Positions 53,323 to 62,570 of a stretch of DNA of 64,000 nucleotides are shown piece by piece (within the stretch, counting starts at the first letter, position 1; the number at the start of each line of letters is the position of its first letter). The position numbers and the translations under genes are program-made. The notes beneath the pieces are model-generated. The model was not told the DNA's origin, searched no databases, and was given only the letters and a program-made list of their open reading frames with translations. Source of the stretch: Acidobacteriaceae bacterium (GTDB lineage Bacteria > Acidobacteriota > Terriglobia > Terriglobales > Acidobacteriaceae); the NCBI GenBank assembly GCA_003132445.1, contig PKXU01000049.1, positions 6,816-70,815 of the forward strand, in the 5' to 3' direction.

Positions 53323-54435
53323 TCAAAACGCTGTTCGCAAGAACGAAGCCAGATGCCATCCGTCCAGGTAACTGTACGGCGCCTCGCCCATTGTGTAATG
53401 CCCGCAGGGCAGCACCACGACTTTGTGGTCAAGCCGATACCGCTCAAATTCCTCGACGACTTGCAGCGAGAGTTCAGGAAGAAATGTCAGATCATACTTC
53501 GCATAAACGATGAGCGACTTCCGCGGCCAGCGCGCGAATTGCTGGAAGTACGACATTGGGCTGACCGCCAGCCAGGCCTGCCGCAGGCGATCAAGATCGA
53601 TTTGATCTTCAATTCCTTGCCGGATGTGGCGCGTCGATTGCCCATGCCACACCACATCGGCCACATAAGTAGACGCGTGATTAAAAACGGCCACGCGAAT
53701 GCGCGGATCGTGCGCCGTCGCGATGAAAGCGTAACAGGAACCGAGGCTCGTACCAATAATGCCAAGCTGGGTGTAGCCCTGCTGTTCGAGCCAGTCGAGA
53801 CAACTTCGGATGTCAGTTACTCCCTGGCGCACCGCGTCGAGTGTACGGCCGATATTGGCGGAAACGGCATAGTCCGCGCGGCTGGTCTCGGCCGGCATGC
53901 GAATGTCGTGATAGGGCATGGTCAGCCGCAATACCGCGATGCCCATCATGTTTATTACGCGGCAAAGACTGGTGTAAGCAATCGCATCGGCATTCCAATG
54001 CGGCAAAAGAACAATGGCACGCCGTCCCCGTGCCGGGAACCAGCGGGCGTTCACCAGATTGTTTTCCGGATACGGCGTCTGCACCGGCGAAGTGAAACGC
54101 AGAAATTCTCCGAGCGTACCTTTGACCTTAGCCTCGAGTTTCGGGTCGGGCACGGCACGCGTTGAGAAAACCTGAACCTCGCGGGTTTCCAGGCGAAAAT
54201 CAGTGGGCCGCGTGTAGGAATAAAATTCGTCGCTGGCCTTCAGGATGCGACGGTTGTAATCCAAAATATATTTCTCTGGATTGTCCGGTGGGTGGCCAAG
54301 GCGGTAACCATTGCGGCAAGGCCAGTCTCGCGTCCACTCCACGCCCCATTCCAGCGGACGCAGCACGCGATTGTCGTCCACCGAGGTGAGCCGGTGTTCC
54401 CAGTCGTACATCCACTGTGCGTAGCCCGAAGGCAT
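53323..54435 (-). CDS. Alpha/beta-hydrolase, ABHD18-like
   Basis: 370 residues from ATG 54435 (frame open to a TTG at 54480). The N-terminal region has RDWPCRNGYRLGHPP, a feature of the ABHD18 (alpha/beta hydrolase family 18) group. The nucleophile elbow is GIIGTSLGSCYAF (Ser in GTSLG), the acid is likely Asp in YAKYDLTFLPEL, and the histidine is in LPCGHYTMGEAPY. No signal peptide is evident. It is probably a cytosolic esterase or lipase-like enzyme of unknown substrate. It stands alone, followed by a palindrome-containing spacer. Confidence 0.82.
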   Translation of the reverse strand: MPSGYAQWMYDWEHRLTSVDDNRVLRPLEWGVEWTRDWPCRNGYRLGHPPDNPEKYILDYNRRILKASDEFYSYTRPTDFRLETREVQVFSTRAVPDPKLEAKVKGTLGEFLRFTSPVQTPYPENNLVNARWFPARGRRAIVLLPHWNADAIAYTSLCRVINMMGIAVLRLTMPYHDIRMPAETSRADYAVSANIGRTLDAVRQGVTDIRSCLDWLEQQGYTQLGIIGTSLGSCYAFIATAHDPRIRVAVFNHASTYVADVVWHGQSTRHIRQGIEDQIDLDRLRQAWLAVSPMSYFQQFARWPRKSLIVYAKYDLTFLPELSLQVVEEFERYRLDHKVVVLPCGHYTMGEAPYSYLDGWHLASFLRTAF

Positions 54436-54888
54436 GTACTTTGAGGATAACAAACGCCAGGTCAACGGCACTGATAACAACAGCGATTGGAGCGCATCCC
54501 ACGGCGAGCGGTTTCGGGGCCGGGTCGAAACCTCTTTACATGTAACTACATTTGGAGCTACAATGACTTTGCTTTAGCCCTTCCGGCGCGGTCCAGCAGC
54601 AAAGCCGAAAAGGCGAGAAGCCCCGCCGGCGTGATTCCGGCCAGTCGAGCTAGCCTGTAACTAGCTTACGCTGCAAAGCCAAAAACACGGCACGCTCCTG
54701 TGCCGTCCCATAAGTAGGAGAAAGGGTGGCCGCAAGGCCATGACTTCACGCTCTTCGCGGGGATCAGACACCCCGGCCCTCACGGGCAAACTGGGGAGAG
54801 TGAGCGAAGCAAACACGGCAAAGCCCAAGCCGTCCAAAAACTGGGAAAAAGAAGGGCTTGCAAGCTCACTTGAAAGGTGCGCTTTGCT
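54436..54888. other. 453-bp spacer with a hairpin at 54687-54706
   Basis: ACGGCAC (54687-54693) and GTGCCGT (54700-54706) form a 7-bp stem. Read on the minus strand it is followed by GTTTTTG, weakly terminator-like, though no minus-strand gene lies directly upstream. The rest, including GGCCGCAAGGCC and other GC-rich words, shows no convincing gene. The spacer divides the hydrolase from the divergent toxin-antitoxin pair. Confidence 0.45.
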
Positions 54889-55215
54889 ATGCCCCAGAGA
54901 ATCGATGTAAGACTGACGCCCTATCACTTTGAATGGGACGAAACCAAGAATCGCTCGAACGTCCAGAAGCATGGCCTCGACTTCTCCGATGCGGAAGAGA
55001 TGTTCCGGGGAATCCTTCTCGCGCAACCCGACACGCGGAAAGACTACGGGGAAATGCGTTGGATTGGAGTCGGCGCGATTCGAAGCCGCATTGCCGTTGT
55101 GGTTTTTGCGGAACGTGGTTCGGAGACGATTCGCATCATCTCGCTGAGAAAGGCAAGCCGTCGTGAAAGCAAAGAATACGAAGAAGCGATCGAGAACGGA
55201 CTGGAAGCGGATTGA
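54889..55215 (+). CDS. brnT: BrnT-type toxin (RelE-like ribonuclease)
   Basis: 108 residues from ATG 54889 (GTG 54877 possible). The BrnT pattern is clear: FEWDETKNRSNVQKHGLDF, EEMF, GEMRWIGVGAI, then IRIISLRKASRRESKEYEEA. BrnT inhibits translation by RNA cleavage and is neutralised by BrnA, whose gene overlaps its end by 53 bases. The toxin-first order is normal for brnTA. All blocks are intact, so the toxin is probably active. A hairpin-rich spacer lies upstream. Confidence 0.92.
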   Translation: MPQRIDVRLTPYHFEWDETKNRSNVQKHGLDFSDAEEMFRGILLAQPDTRKDYGEMRWIGVGAIRSRIAVVVFAERGSETIRIISLRKASRRESKEYEEAIENGLEAD

Positions 55216-55435
55216 CTCGCTACGCGACGAGGATATTGACTATTCCGACGCTCCGAAGCTTGGGCCGGACTTTTTTGCGCATGCTGTAATCTGGCCGGGA
55301 CCGAAGAAGCAGATCACCTTGCGCCTTGATCCCGACGTACTCACGTTCTTTCGCAAGCATGGCCGAGGTTACCAGACCACGATCAATGCCGTCCTGCGCA
55401 AGTATGTGGAGGCCAGGAAACGGCAGATGGAGTGA
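55163..55435 (+). CDS. brnA: BrnA-type antitoxin (ribbon-helix-helix)
   Basis: 90 residues from GTG 55163, inside the 3' end of brnT. It has the BrnA core: DEDIDYSDAPKLGPDFF, then GPKKQITLRLDPDVLTFFRK and GRGYQTTINAVLRKYVEA, a ribbon-helix-helix DNA-binding domain. It binds BrnT and represses the operon. The overlap suggests coupled translation, which would keep the antitoxin in step with the toxin. Confidence 0.92.
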   Translation: MKAKNTKKRSRTDWKRIDSLRDEDIDYSDAPKLGPDFFAHAVIWPGPKKQITLRLDPDVLTFFRKHGRGYQTTINAVLRKYVEARKRQME

Positions 55436-55535
55436 CCGAGAACAGGAACGGAACGAGTAACGGTTGACTTTGACATCAATTGCCCCTTTGGGCCATTCCC
55501 AAGAATGCATGGGTTGGGGTGGAATCCACCGCGTC

Positions 55536-56143
55536 ATGCGCTACGCCATCACGCTCTTCTTGCTTACGATCTCGGCTTTCGCCCAGAGCGGCCCAGCCTG
55601 CAGGGTAACCTTCTCCGTCGTCCGAAAAGACTCCGTAGGTGTTCTCCTGACAGGCTTCCGCCAAGAGACGCGAGATTGGTTTCAAAAAAAGATGGCGAAG
55701 AAATATTCCGATGTGTGTTACTCCGAAGGCGAAACAGACATCGTTCTCTTCTTCAGCGCAAGTCCGGCGGTGTTTCATGGTGTTCGCACGTATTCTCAGT
55801 CGCAGACAACTGAGTCGCCCGTCCAAGGGACGGTCACCGCGGCAACGTGAGTTCCACGACCTACGGACAGCAGGTCGGAACTATCGAAGGTTCTGTGGAA
55901 ACAACGACGACAACCGAGAGTCACGTTCCCTACGAAGTCGATTACGACAGGCTTCATCTGGCAATTGAGGTAAAAGTCTCTGGCGGGTGGAGGCCGATCG
56001 AGAGCTTCGATGGCAAGACGCTTCACCCAACCTATTACGGCATTTGCACACATAACTGCCATCCAAACCATGCAATTATTGAAAGCGCAGTCAAGTACTT
56101 ACACGCGAGTGGCCTGAAGACTCCGCAGGCAGCAACACCGTGA
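55536..56143 (+). pseudogene. Frameshifted exported protein of unknown function
   Basis: ATG 55536 opens a signal peptide (MRYAITLFLLTISAFAQ) and a domain with VTFSVVRKDSVGVLLTGF, WFQKKMAKKYSDVCY and VLFFSASPAVFHGVR, ending at TGA 55848-55850 after SPVQGTVTAAT. Another frame, open from GTG 55847, continues SSTTYGQQVGTIEGSVET and YEVDYDRLHLAIEV to ICTHNCHPNHAIIESAVKYL. The two parts fit end to end as one protein of about 200 residues, so a single missing base near 55840 is the simplest reading. Separate overlapping genes are less likely, since the second part lacks a signal peptide and a start site. I do not know the function. Confidence 0.6.
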
Positions 56144-56177
56144 AGCGGCTAAAGCTTCGGCCTCTGTAGAGCGGCTG

Positions 56178-57353
56178 CTAGCTGCTGTACCGTCTCGGCA
56201 CCCGTTTCGAAATGTTGCAGAGGATTTCGTACGGAGTGCTGTTGGCCAGCTCGGCGTGCTCCAAAGCGTTAACGCTCAGGCCCTCGCCCGCGCCCAGCAG
56301 GATGACTTCATCTCCCACGGCAACGCCCGGAATTCCGGTGACATCCGCCAGGGTAAGGTCCATCGAAACACGCCCCACGATCGGCGCATAGTGCTCGCGC
56401 ACAATCACACGGCCGCGATTGGAGAGCTGTCGATTGTATCCGTCGGCATAACCGACCGGCAGCACGGCAACGTGCGCAGGAGCCTTGGTCACGTAAGTCG
56501 CACCGTAGCCGAGCGGCTGATTCGGTCCAAAGTCGCGCAGGGATAAAATGCGCGTCTTCCAGGTGAGCACCGGCTTCACGGGCAAACGCAGCGTGCCCCC
56601 GCTTACTTCGCGGCCTGCGCGTTGAAAAGGCAAGTAATACCCGTAGAGCGCAACCCCGGGGCGAACCATGGTGTTCCAAGTCTCTCGCCGCGAAATTACG
56701 GCCGCGGTGTTCGCCATGTGCACAAAAGCTGGCTCCATTCCTGCCTCACGCACTAACGCTCGCGCGGAATCGAAGCTGCGTTCCTGCTCGGCCACGGAAG
56801 GTGCATCCATGATTTCGGAAGAGGCGAGATGGGTTGAAAGTCCCTCCAGTACAAGATGCTTCGCCGCTCTGATTTCAGCGAGCACGTTGGGAAGCTGGTC
56901 GACACTGACTCCGAGGCGTCCCATGCCAGTATCCACTTTCAAATGCACCGGCTGAAGTGCCACGCCCAAAGTAGCCGCCGCCTTGTCCAGAGACTGGATA
57001 TACCAAGGTTCCCAAACGGTGGGAGTGAGATGTAAGCGAATAATTTCGCTCTCCTCGCCCCGCCAGAACCCGGTCATCAAAAGAATGTTCGCGTGAACGC
57101 CGGCCTCACGCAGGGGTATTGCTTCATCCAGCGAAGTGACGCCCAACCAGCGCGCACCCTCCGCCTCCAGCGCGCGCGAGCACTCGACTGCGCCGTGACC
57201 ATAAGCGTCGGCTTTCACCACGGCGCACACCGTCACGTTCGCTCCCACGTGCTTCTGCACTGTGCGGAAGTTTTGCCGCAGCGAGCCCAGGGAAACTTCC
57301 GCCCAGGTGGGGCGCGTCGCCACGCGGCTCAGGATTTCTGCTGTGCTAGCCAC
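56178..57353 (-). CDS. alr: Alanine racemase
   Basis: 391 residues from GTG 57353. It makes D-alanine for peptidoglycan using PLP. The PLP lysine is K47 in CAVVKADAYGHG, the glycine-rich and metal-free barrel blocks include HLKVDTGMGRLGV, HMANTAAV and VRPGVALYGYY, and the catalytic tyrosine lies in LGYGATYVTK (near residue 283). The C-terminal beta domain has GRVSMDLTLADVT, the usual inhibitor/substrate loop. It follows the TonB-like gene by 99 bp on the same strand. Confidence 0.96.
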   Translation of the reverse strand: MASTAEILSRVATRPTWAEVSLGSLRQNFRTVQKHVGANVTVCAVVKADAYGHGAVECSRALEAEGARWLGVTSLDEAIPLREAGVHANILLMTGFWRGEESEIIRLHLTPTVWEPWYIQSLDKAAATLGVALQPVHLKVDTGMGRLGVSVDQLPNVLAEIRAAKHLVLEGLSTHLASSEIMDAPSVAEQERSFDSARALVREAGMEPAFVHMANTAAVISRRETWNTMVRPGVALYGYYLPFQRAGREVSGGTLRLPVKPVLTWKTRILSLRDFGPNQPLGYGATYVTKAPAHVAVLPVGYADGYNRQLSNRGRVIVREHYAPIVGRVSMDLTLADVTGIPGVAVGDEVILLGAGEGLSVNALEHAELANSTPYEILCNISKRVPRRYSS

Positions 57354-57452
57354 TTTTGCGATTATATCGGCAGCGGCTCACCAGCCCAGGTTACGCTGGG
57401 GCTACTCCCGCGCAGAGACTTCACTGCTCGCCTCCGAATTGCAGTTCACAAA

Positions 57453-58202
57453 CTAATTTCCAGACAATGAAAAGGTAACGGTGATCTGCGTTTCCACCTC
57501 AATGGGCTCGGTATTAAGGATGTATGGACGGTAACGCCACTGGCTGACCGCGTCGATGGCCGCAGTCACCAGCATCGGATGTCCTGAGACAACCCGCAGG
57601 TTTTCGATGGCGCCGGCTTTGCTGATGAGAGCAAAAAGAATGACCGATCCCTGTACCCGCGCGTTTCTAGCCAAAGGAGGATAGACCGGCTGCACGCGGC
57701 GCACCAGACTGCCTGCCAGCAGGTTCGAGCTGCGAAATGGATGGACGGTGGGCGCTGGGGCAGGAAGGGGCACAGGGTGACTCAAGCTATCGCCCAGTGA
57801 TTTCCACGCTCCGTCGCTCGAGCCATTCCCGGTGCCTCCGGGCACTCCAGTGGTGTTGAAAGTTAGCTGGGGCGGGGCGCTGGATTCTACAATCTGCGCA
57901 ATCTCGTGCGGAATCTCATGGGGTGCGATAAGCACATTGTCGGCGAGATTGCTTTGAATGATGGTAGTAGCGTTTTGGTGCTGGACGGGTGGTGCCGCGG
58001 GCGGCGGCGCTCCCCACGACACTGGCGTCGGAAGGACGCGGCTTGAGGGCAGCCTGACCGTGTTTAGTAGCGGCAACAGCAAAATCAGACCGATGACCAG
58101 CGACTGCAGTCCGAACGAAGTCAGCGTTGTCCAGTTCCGGCGAGTTCTTAGGGCCGACGAACTTTCCAGCAAGCTGTCAGCAAATATCGTGTCTTCCGGC
58201 AT
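57453..58202 (-). CDS. TonB-family energy-transducing protein
   Basis: 249 residues from ATG 58202, with GGAGG five bases upstream; the longer frame to 58295 crosses the terminator of the previous gene. A single membrane helix (FGLQSLVIGLILLLPLL, about 30-50) follows a short cytoplasmic tail. The periplasmic stretch is Pro-rich. The C-terminal TonB domain has VRRVQPVYPPLARNARVQGS, VVSGHPMLVTAAIDAVSQW and RYRPYILNTEPIEVETQITV. Such proteins couple inner-membrane energy to outer-membrane receptors or have adopted other envelope roles. No ExbBD genes adjoin. Confidence 0.9.
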   Translation of the reverse strand: MPEDTIFADSLLESSSALRTRRNWTTLTSFGLQSLVIGLILLLPLLNTVRLPSSRVLPTPVSWGAPPPAAPPVQHQNATTIIQSNLADNVLIAPHEIPHEIAQIVESSAPPQLTFNTTGVPGGTGNGSSDGAWKSLGDSLSHPVPLPAPAPTVHPFRSSNLLAGSLVRRVQPVYPPLARNARVQGSVILFALISKAGAIENLRVVSGHPMLVTAAIDAVSQWRYRPYILNTEPIEVETQITVTFSLSGN

Positions 58203-58270
58203 GGCATCCTCCAGCGAGAAATCTGTTTGCTGATTTGGACACCACGCAGTGAGCAGAAGAAGAGGTCGGT

Positions 58271-58302
58271 AAAAGAAAAAAGGCCGCGTTTTCACGCGGC
58301 CT
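58271..58302 (-). terminator. Rho-independent terminator after skp
   Basis: On the minus strand AGGCCGCG (58302-58295) pairs with CGCGGCCT (58288-58281) across a six-base loop and is followed by TTTTTCTTTT. It lies 38 bp past the skp stop and separates the bamA-skp unit from the tonB-alr unit. It is the clearest terminator in the window. Confidence 0.9.
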
Positions 58303-58339
58303 CCTGGAACTTTATAGACACCAGAAGTGTCCGGTTAAT

Positions 58340-59062
58340 TTACTGCGACGGTGGAGTTGTCGGCTTGGGTGTAGTTGGCTTCGCAGCGCCTGCCCCAGAG
58401 GGCTTCGGAGCAGCCGGCTTGGCAGCTCCCGGAGCCGCCGGTGCGGGCACGCCCGACTGCACGTTGTAAGCGTCAACCACAGCCTTGGTAATGTCGACCG
58501 ATTCTCCCCACCACAGGATGTTGCTCTGCGGCCATGGCTTGGAAGTATCCACCACCATGCCGAAGCCATTGTCCTGCGCATACTTCACAATCATGGGAGC
58601 CATCTTTTGCAGAACCCGATTGGCGATCTCCTGCTGCTGCCCGCCAAACTCTTCCTGCGCATCCTGTACGGAGCGGTCAAAAAGTTTCTGCTTGCTCTCG
58701 ATCTGCTTTTTGAGGGTAGCGAGGGCATCGTCATTCAGCTTGCCCTCCTGCGTCGACATTTGTTTCTTTAAACCCTCGAGTTCTTCGTTCTGGCTCTTCA
58801 GTTCAGCTGTTTTAGGATCGTACTTCTTCTGCAGAGCTTCGAGATCGCGACGGCCCTCGTTGCTGCCGAAAATGGCCTCGGTAATGTTGATCGTTCCTAC
58901 TTTGGTGCCGGTGCCTGGGCCAGTGGTCACGGGCGCAGACGCTGCGGGAGCAGGCGCTGTGCCAGGACCAGATGGTGTGGCGGCGCTGCCGGTTTGGGCC
59001 AATGCGGAAAACGTAAGCGTAACCGCAAGGACCGGAAGAACTCGCAAAGAGTTGCTTTTCAT
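58340..59062 (-). CDS. skp: Skp/OmpH-family periplasmic chaperone
   Basis: 240 residues with a signal peptide (MKSNSLRVLPVLAVTLTFSA, cleavage near AQTGSA). A Pro/Ala/Thr-rich spacer follows, then the OmpH core: KVGTINITEAIFGSNEGRRD, a long coiled-coil hairpin (LKSQNEELEGLKKQMSTQEG, KKQIESKQKLFDRSVQDAQE), and MIVKYAQDNGFGMVVDTSKP. The tail is an Ala/Pro/Lys low-complexity repeat. It holds unfolded outer-membrane proteins for BamA, whose gene is upstream. It is longer than E. coli Skp because of the low-complexity ends. GGAG is 13 bases before the ATG, rather far. Confidence 0.92.
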   Translation of the reverse strand: MKSNSLRVLPVLAVTLTFSALAQTGSAATPSGPGTAPAPAASAPVTTGPGTGTKVGTINITEAIFGSNEGRRDLEALQKKYDPKTAELKSQNEELEGLKKQMSTQEGKLNDDALATLKKQIESKQKLFDRSVQDAQEEFGGQQQEIANRVLQKMAPMIVKYAQDNGFGMVVDTSKPWPQSNILWWGESVDITKAVVDAYNVQSGVPAPAAPGAAKPAAPKPSGAGAAKPTTPKPTTPPSQ

Positions 59063-59542
59063 TGGATCGGTTGTACTCCTTGGAACATGGTTCCGGGGAA
59101 TGAATTTCGATATCTGTTCAGATCGCTTCTTCAGTCAACGCTGGGCCGCACTGAATGACGTCTTCGCTGCGATGGCGGCCGCCGTCGGAAAGGCGGCTTC
59201 GATTGCCAGCATCGCACACCGAATCTGCGGGCGTGCCGTCCACCCTGGTCCGCTCATTTTATTGGCGTGGATCATTTCCATTATAAAAGCCTCTCTCCCA
59301 GGCCGTCAAACAAACTTGCCGTCAGGTAGTGACAGTTTCAATTTATTCTCGGCCGTCATCCCGAAACGCGGCGTACTTCAGCCGCGTGAGAGATCTCCTT
59401 AAGATACGATCAATCGGAGATTCTTCGTTCCGCCTGAAAAACGACTGCACTCAGGATGACCCCGAATCATCGGCCGGAAAATTCAAATTGACAACACCCG
59501 CCGTCAAACAAACCAGCCTCAAACAAATTTAGTCCAACAAAA
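59063..59542. other. 480-bp bamA-skp spacer containing a dispersed-type element (59355-59460)
   Basis: GTCATCC at 59355-59361 and GGATGAC at 59454-59460 bound a 106-bp unit that includes GAGAGATCTCCTTAAG and GGAGATTCTTCGTTCCGCC. This is the pattern of an intergenic repeat I recall from many soil bacteria (GTCATCC...GAGATTCTTCGC...GGATGAC). The remainder holds no convincing gene; the plus-strand frame over skp is a shadow. Confidence 0.55.
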
Positions 59543-62437
59543 TCAGAACGTGGTCGCCACCGTGAAGCGGAACGTCTTTCGCGGCTCCCGCAGCAAGAAG
59601 CTGGGCGCGTACGTATTTACCGCCAGATGGTAGCTATAATCTCCCGCCGCCCCGGCTGGGAACATGGCGCGCGTAATGGGAATCGGCGGATTGGCCTGCT
59701 CGTCGAGCCGCAGCGGATTATACGCCCAGTAAATTCGGAATGGGGCGTTGACGACGGGCAAGAACATTTGCAACTCCAGTCCCGTCGACATGCGCGGCCG
59801 CCAATTCGTTGAGCTCAGGATTTGCAGGTTTTGAGGCGGCACTTTGCCCAGTTGCTCGAGAGTGTGTCCACCCTGGCAGTTATAGCCGGCATCAAGCGTA
59901 GGACAGCCGAAATATGTGCCCAGCACCTGATCATATTGCACTTGGGCAATCAGCAATTGGGAAGGCCGCAGAACTACATCCATGCCGGTGTCGACAAAAG
60001 GTGCAATCGCCACTGGCCCGGCAATCGTGATGCGGTATTCCAGGTTTGACCATACGCTCAAATCGCCGCCTGGAAAAACGATCTGATCTACCGGGATCGG
60101 GATGGTCCAATTCCCAAGCCGGGGATTGGCTGGATTTTTGGGCACCGGGCTTCCGTCGGGGTTGGTAAGCGTGATCGCGTTGGAACTGGGAAGAAACGCC
60201 ACTGGCGAGACGGACCGAATATCAAAACCGCGAATGTCGTTTTCGCCGCCCATAAAAAAGCGTTGAAATGGCGGCGCGACCAAACCGGCGTAACCGCTAA
60301 TGAATGATCCGTTAATGGTATAGCCGATGGTGTTCCGGCGATTCTGTACGGGGGTGAACTTCTTATACTGCACGATCGGTCGAACCGACCTGACGGTGCC
60401 CCCGATTCCGGCGAGTTCCATGCCCACCGTTAACGAATGGCCTTTGTGAGGAGAAATTCCACTATCGAGGGTATTGAACGAGAAGTTGGGAAAGATCTTG
60501 CTGGTCAGGATTCCATTCACGGCTTGTGGGCCGGAAATTCCCCGGAAGGCGATGTAATCAAACAGGCTCTTGGACGCCGTGCTGAGGGGGAGTAGAGTCG
60601 AATCGTCGAACGAGTAAGTGATGCCTAGCCGTTTGAAAGAACGCCTCAAGGGATAACTCAGCGAACTGGTAAAGCCGATGCTCGACTGCGAATAATTTTG
60701 CAGATTTTGCAAAACGGCGTTCGGCAGATTCAGAGTCTGGCCGCGGAATATCGAAAGCTGACGCGCCTGGTTATAACTCACCTTATTGCCAAACACAGTG
60801 AATCCGAACTGCAACGGGCGATCGAACATGTAGGGCTGGGTAAAGCCAAACATTGCGCTCCGCGCCAGGTTTCCGAGGTTGAGCTGGATCTGCAGAGTTT
60901 CGCCGAGGCCCAGGAAGTTATTCGTGGCGTAGTTCAATCCCACGAAGGCTCCTTCCAGGCCGCTGACGCCGCCATTCAGGCCAATGCTGTTCTTGCCTTT
61001 TTCCTTCACCTTTAGAGTCAGATCCACCTGGCCGTTTTTCTCGTCCAGTTTCTTGTCGGTTACGTTCGGATCGTCCGGTTTGAGCTGATCGAAATAGGAA
61101 AGCTGATTCAGGCGCAGCAGGCTCAATTCCCACAGGCGGGAGTTGTAAACGCCGCCTTCTTCAAGAGCCAGTTCCCGCCGGATTACTTTGTCACGCGTGG
61201 TGGTGTTACCGACGAACTCGATGCGCCGCACATAGAACTGCTTGCCCTCGTCGATGTCGATATCGAGAAATGCAAGTTTTTTATCGTCGTCAAAGGTTGT
61301 GGAAGGCACGCCCGTGTAGTTGATGTAGCCATACTCGCCGTACGCTTTGCGCAGAGCTTCCAGTCCTTTGGCGATTTTGTCGCGACTGAAAATATCTCCG
61401 TCCTTCAGAGGAAACAGCGAGCGCAGCGCCGCATTGTTGGAGATCGCTTTGTTGTTCTTAAAGGTAATCTTGCCCAGACGGTACTTATCGCCTTCGTCGA
61501 TCGGCATAGTGATGTCGACCGCCTTGCCGGCTCCTGACTGCAGAATCGGAATGTGAAAGCCTTTGTGCCCAGTGTCGTGAATCTCCGTTTTCGGATCGCT
61601 TACCGCAGCCTTAAAGTAGCCGCGATTCTGGTATTCGGCTCGCACCCGCTCGGTGTCTTCCTCCAGTTTCGTGGCGTCGTAGGTCTTGGCAAAAATATTC
61701 TCCAGGAAGATGGAATGCGGGATGCCAATCGGCTTCAAGTTCTTCATGGCCGCGCGCAGGACGCGCGATTTAATAGCCTTGTTGCCCTCGAACTTGATTT
61801 TTCCGACCTTGACCTTCGGTCCCTCCTTCACCACAAAAGTGATCCCAACCGCCGCGGGAGGAATCTGGCGAACCTCTGTGCGGATGGTCGCGAACTGTCT
61901 TCCGTGTTCAGAAAGTAAATTCTTGATGGAAACTTCTGCCTTTTTAATGCGAGTGGGATCGTACTGGCTTTCCACCACCAGGCCCACTTTATCTTGCTTA
62001 AAGCGGTCGAGTACGTCGCTGTTCGAAACCGAACCGAGGCCGAGGTAGTTGATTTCGCGAATCGTCGGCTTTTCTTTTACCTCGACAATAATGTTCCATC
62101 CCTTGGGCGTCTGCTCCCGCAGGAACTTGATATCTTCGAAGTAGCCGGTGTTCCACAGAGAATTGAAATCGCGCTCGAGCGCAGCAGTGTCGTAGATATC
62201 CCCGGCCTTGGTGAAGATGCGCGCCTTGATGGTGTCGGCGGGAATGCGCCGGTTCCCGGTGACCGAGATGCCCGAAATCACGTCGGTCTGCGACCAGCTT
62301 ACGCTTGTCATTGCCAGCAGCAAGACGACCATGATTCCGAACGAGGCGCACGCAAACCTCCCCACTCTTGGCCAAAGCCGTTGAAATGAAGAAGATGGCA
62401 CCATCACGGCCCCGAGAACGCAAGGGCCATTGGGCAC
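59543..62437 (-). CDS. bamA: Outer-membrane protein assembly factor BamA
   Basis: 964 residues from GTG 62437, with GGAG nine bases upstream (ATG 62404 is the alternative). A signal peptide (ACASFGIMVVLLLAMTSVSW) is followed by POTRA domains, starting ISGISVTGNRRIPADTIKAR and including VGKIKFEGNKAIKSRVLR and VRRIEFVGNTTTRDKVIRRE. The C-terminal half is a 16-strand barrel with the conserved FFMGGENDIRGFD (the IRGF of loop 6) and a terminal aromatic (TVATTF). It inserts beta-barrel proteins into the outer membrane. Its length exceeds E. coli BamA because of longer barrel loops, one with GCPTLDAGYNC, a possible disulfide. Skp follows downstream. Confidence 0.96.
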   Translation of the reverse strand: MPNGPCVLGAVMVPSSSFQRLWPRVGRFACASFGIMVVLLLAMTSVSWSQTDVISGISVTGNRRIPADTIKARIFTKAGDIYDTAALERDFNSLWNTGYFEDIKFLREQTPKGWNIIVEVKEKPTIREINYLGLGSVSNSDVLDRFKQDKVGLVVESQYDPTRIKKAEVSIKNLLSEHGRQFATIRTEVRQIPPAAVGITFVVKEGPKVKVGKIKFEGNKAIKSRVLRAAMKNLKPIGIPHSIFLENIFAKTYDATKLEEDTERVRAEYQNRGYFKAAVSDPKTEIHDTGHKGFHIPILQSGAGKAVDITMPIDEGDKYRLGKITFKNNKAISNNAALRSLFPLKDGDIFSRDKIAKGLEALRKAYGEYGYINYTGVPSTTFDDDKKLAFLDIDIDEGKQFYVRRIEFVGNTTTRDKVIRRELALEEGGVYNSRLWELSLLRLNQLSYFDQLKPDDPNVTDKKLDEKNGQVDLTLKVKEKGKNSIGLNGGVSGLEGAFVGLNYATNNFLGLGETLQIQLNLGNLARSAMFGFTQPYMFDRPLQFGFTVFGNKVSYNQARQLSIFRGQTLNLPNAVLQNLQNYSQSSIGFTSSLSYPLRRSFKRLGITYSFDDSTLLPLSTASKSLFDYIAFRGISGPQAVNGILTSKIFPNFSFNTLDSGISPHKGHSLTVGMELAGIGGTVRSVRPIVQYKKFTPVQNRRNTIGYTINGSFISGYAGLVAPPFQRFFMGGENDIRGFDIRSVSPVAFLPSSNAITLTNPDGSPVPKNPANPRLGNWTIPIPVDQIVFPGGDLSVWSNLEYRITIAGPVAIAPFVDTGMDVVLRPSQLLIAQVQYDQVLGTYFGCPTLDAGYNCQGGHTLEQLGKVPPQNLQILSSTNWRPRMSTGLELQMFLPVVNAPFRIYWAYNPLRLDEQANPPIPITRAMFPAGAAGDYSYHLAVNTYAPSFLLREPRKTFRFTVATTF

Positions 62438-62570
62438 AACAAGGTTCTCCGAATGAAAGCGAAAAGGAATCGCTACGACCTCAGCCTCTGGGATGTAAGA
62501 AAACTGTCATTATACGGTAGCGCAATGAGAAGCGTCCAAGCCGCAACTCTTTCTGATCTAATCTTGCTGT

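Noticed and set aside
54687-54706. Possible minus-strand rho-independent terminator
   Set aside because: The T-run is short and no minus-strand gene lies directly upstream, so it is treated as a dispersed palindrome.
58485-59402. 305-codon plus-strand frame over skp and its upstream spacer
   Set aside because: Skp coiled-coil and signal peptide on the minus strand explain the region; the plus frame is Cys/Ser-rich shadow.
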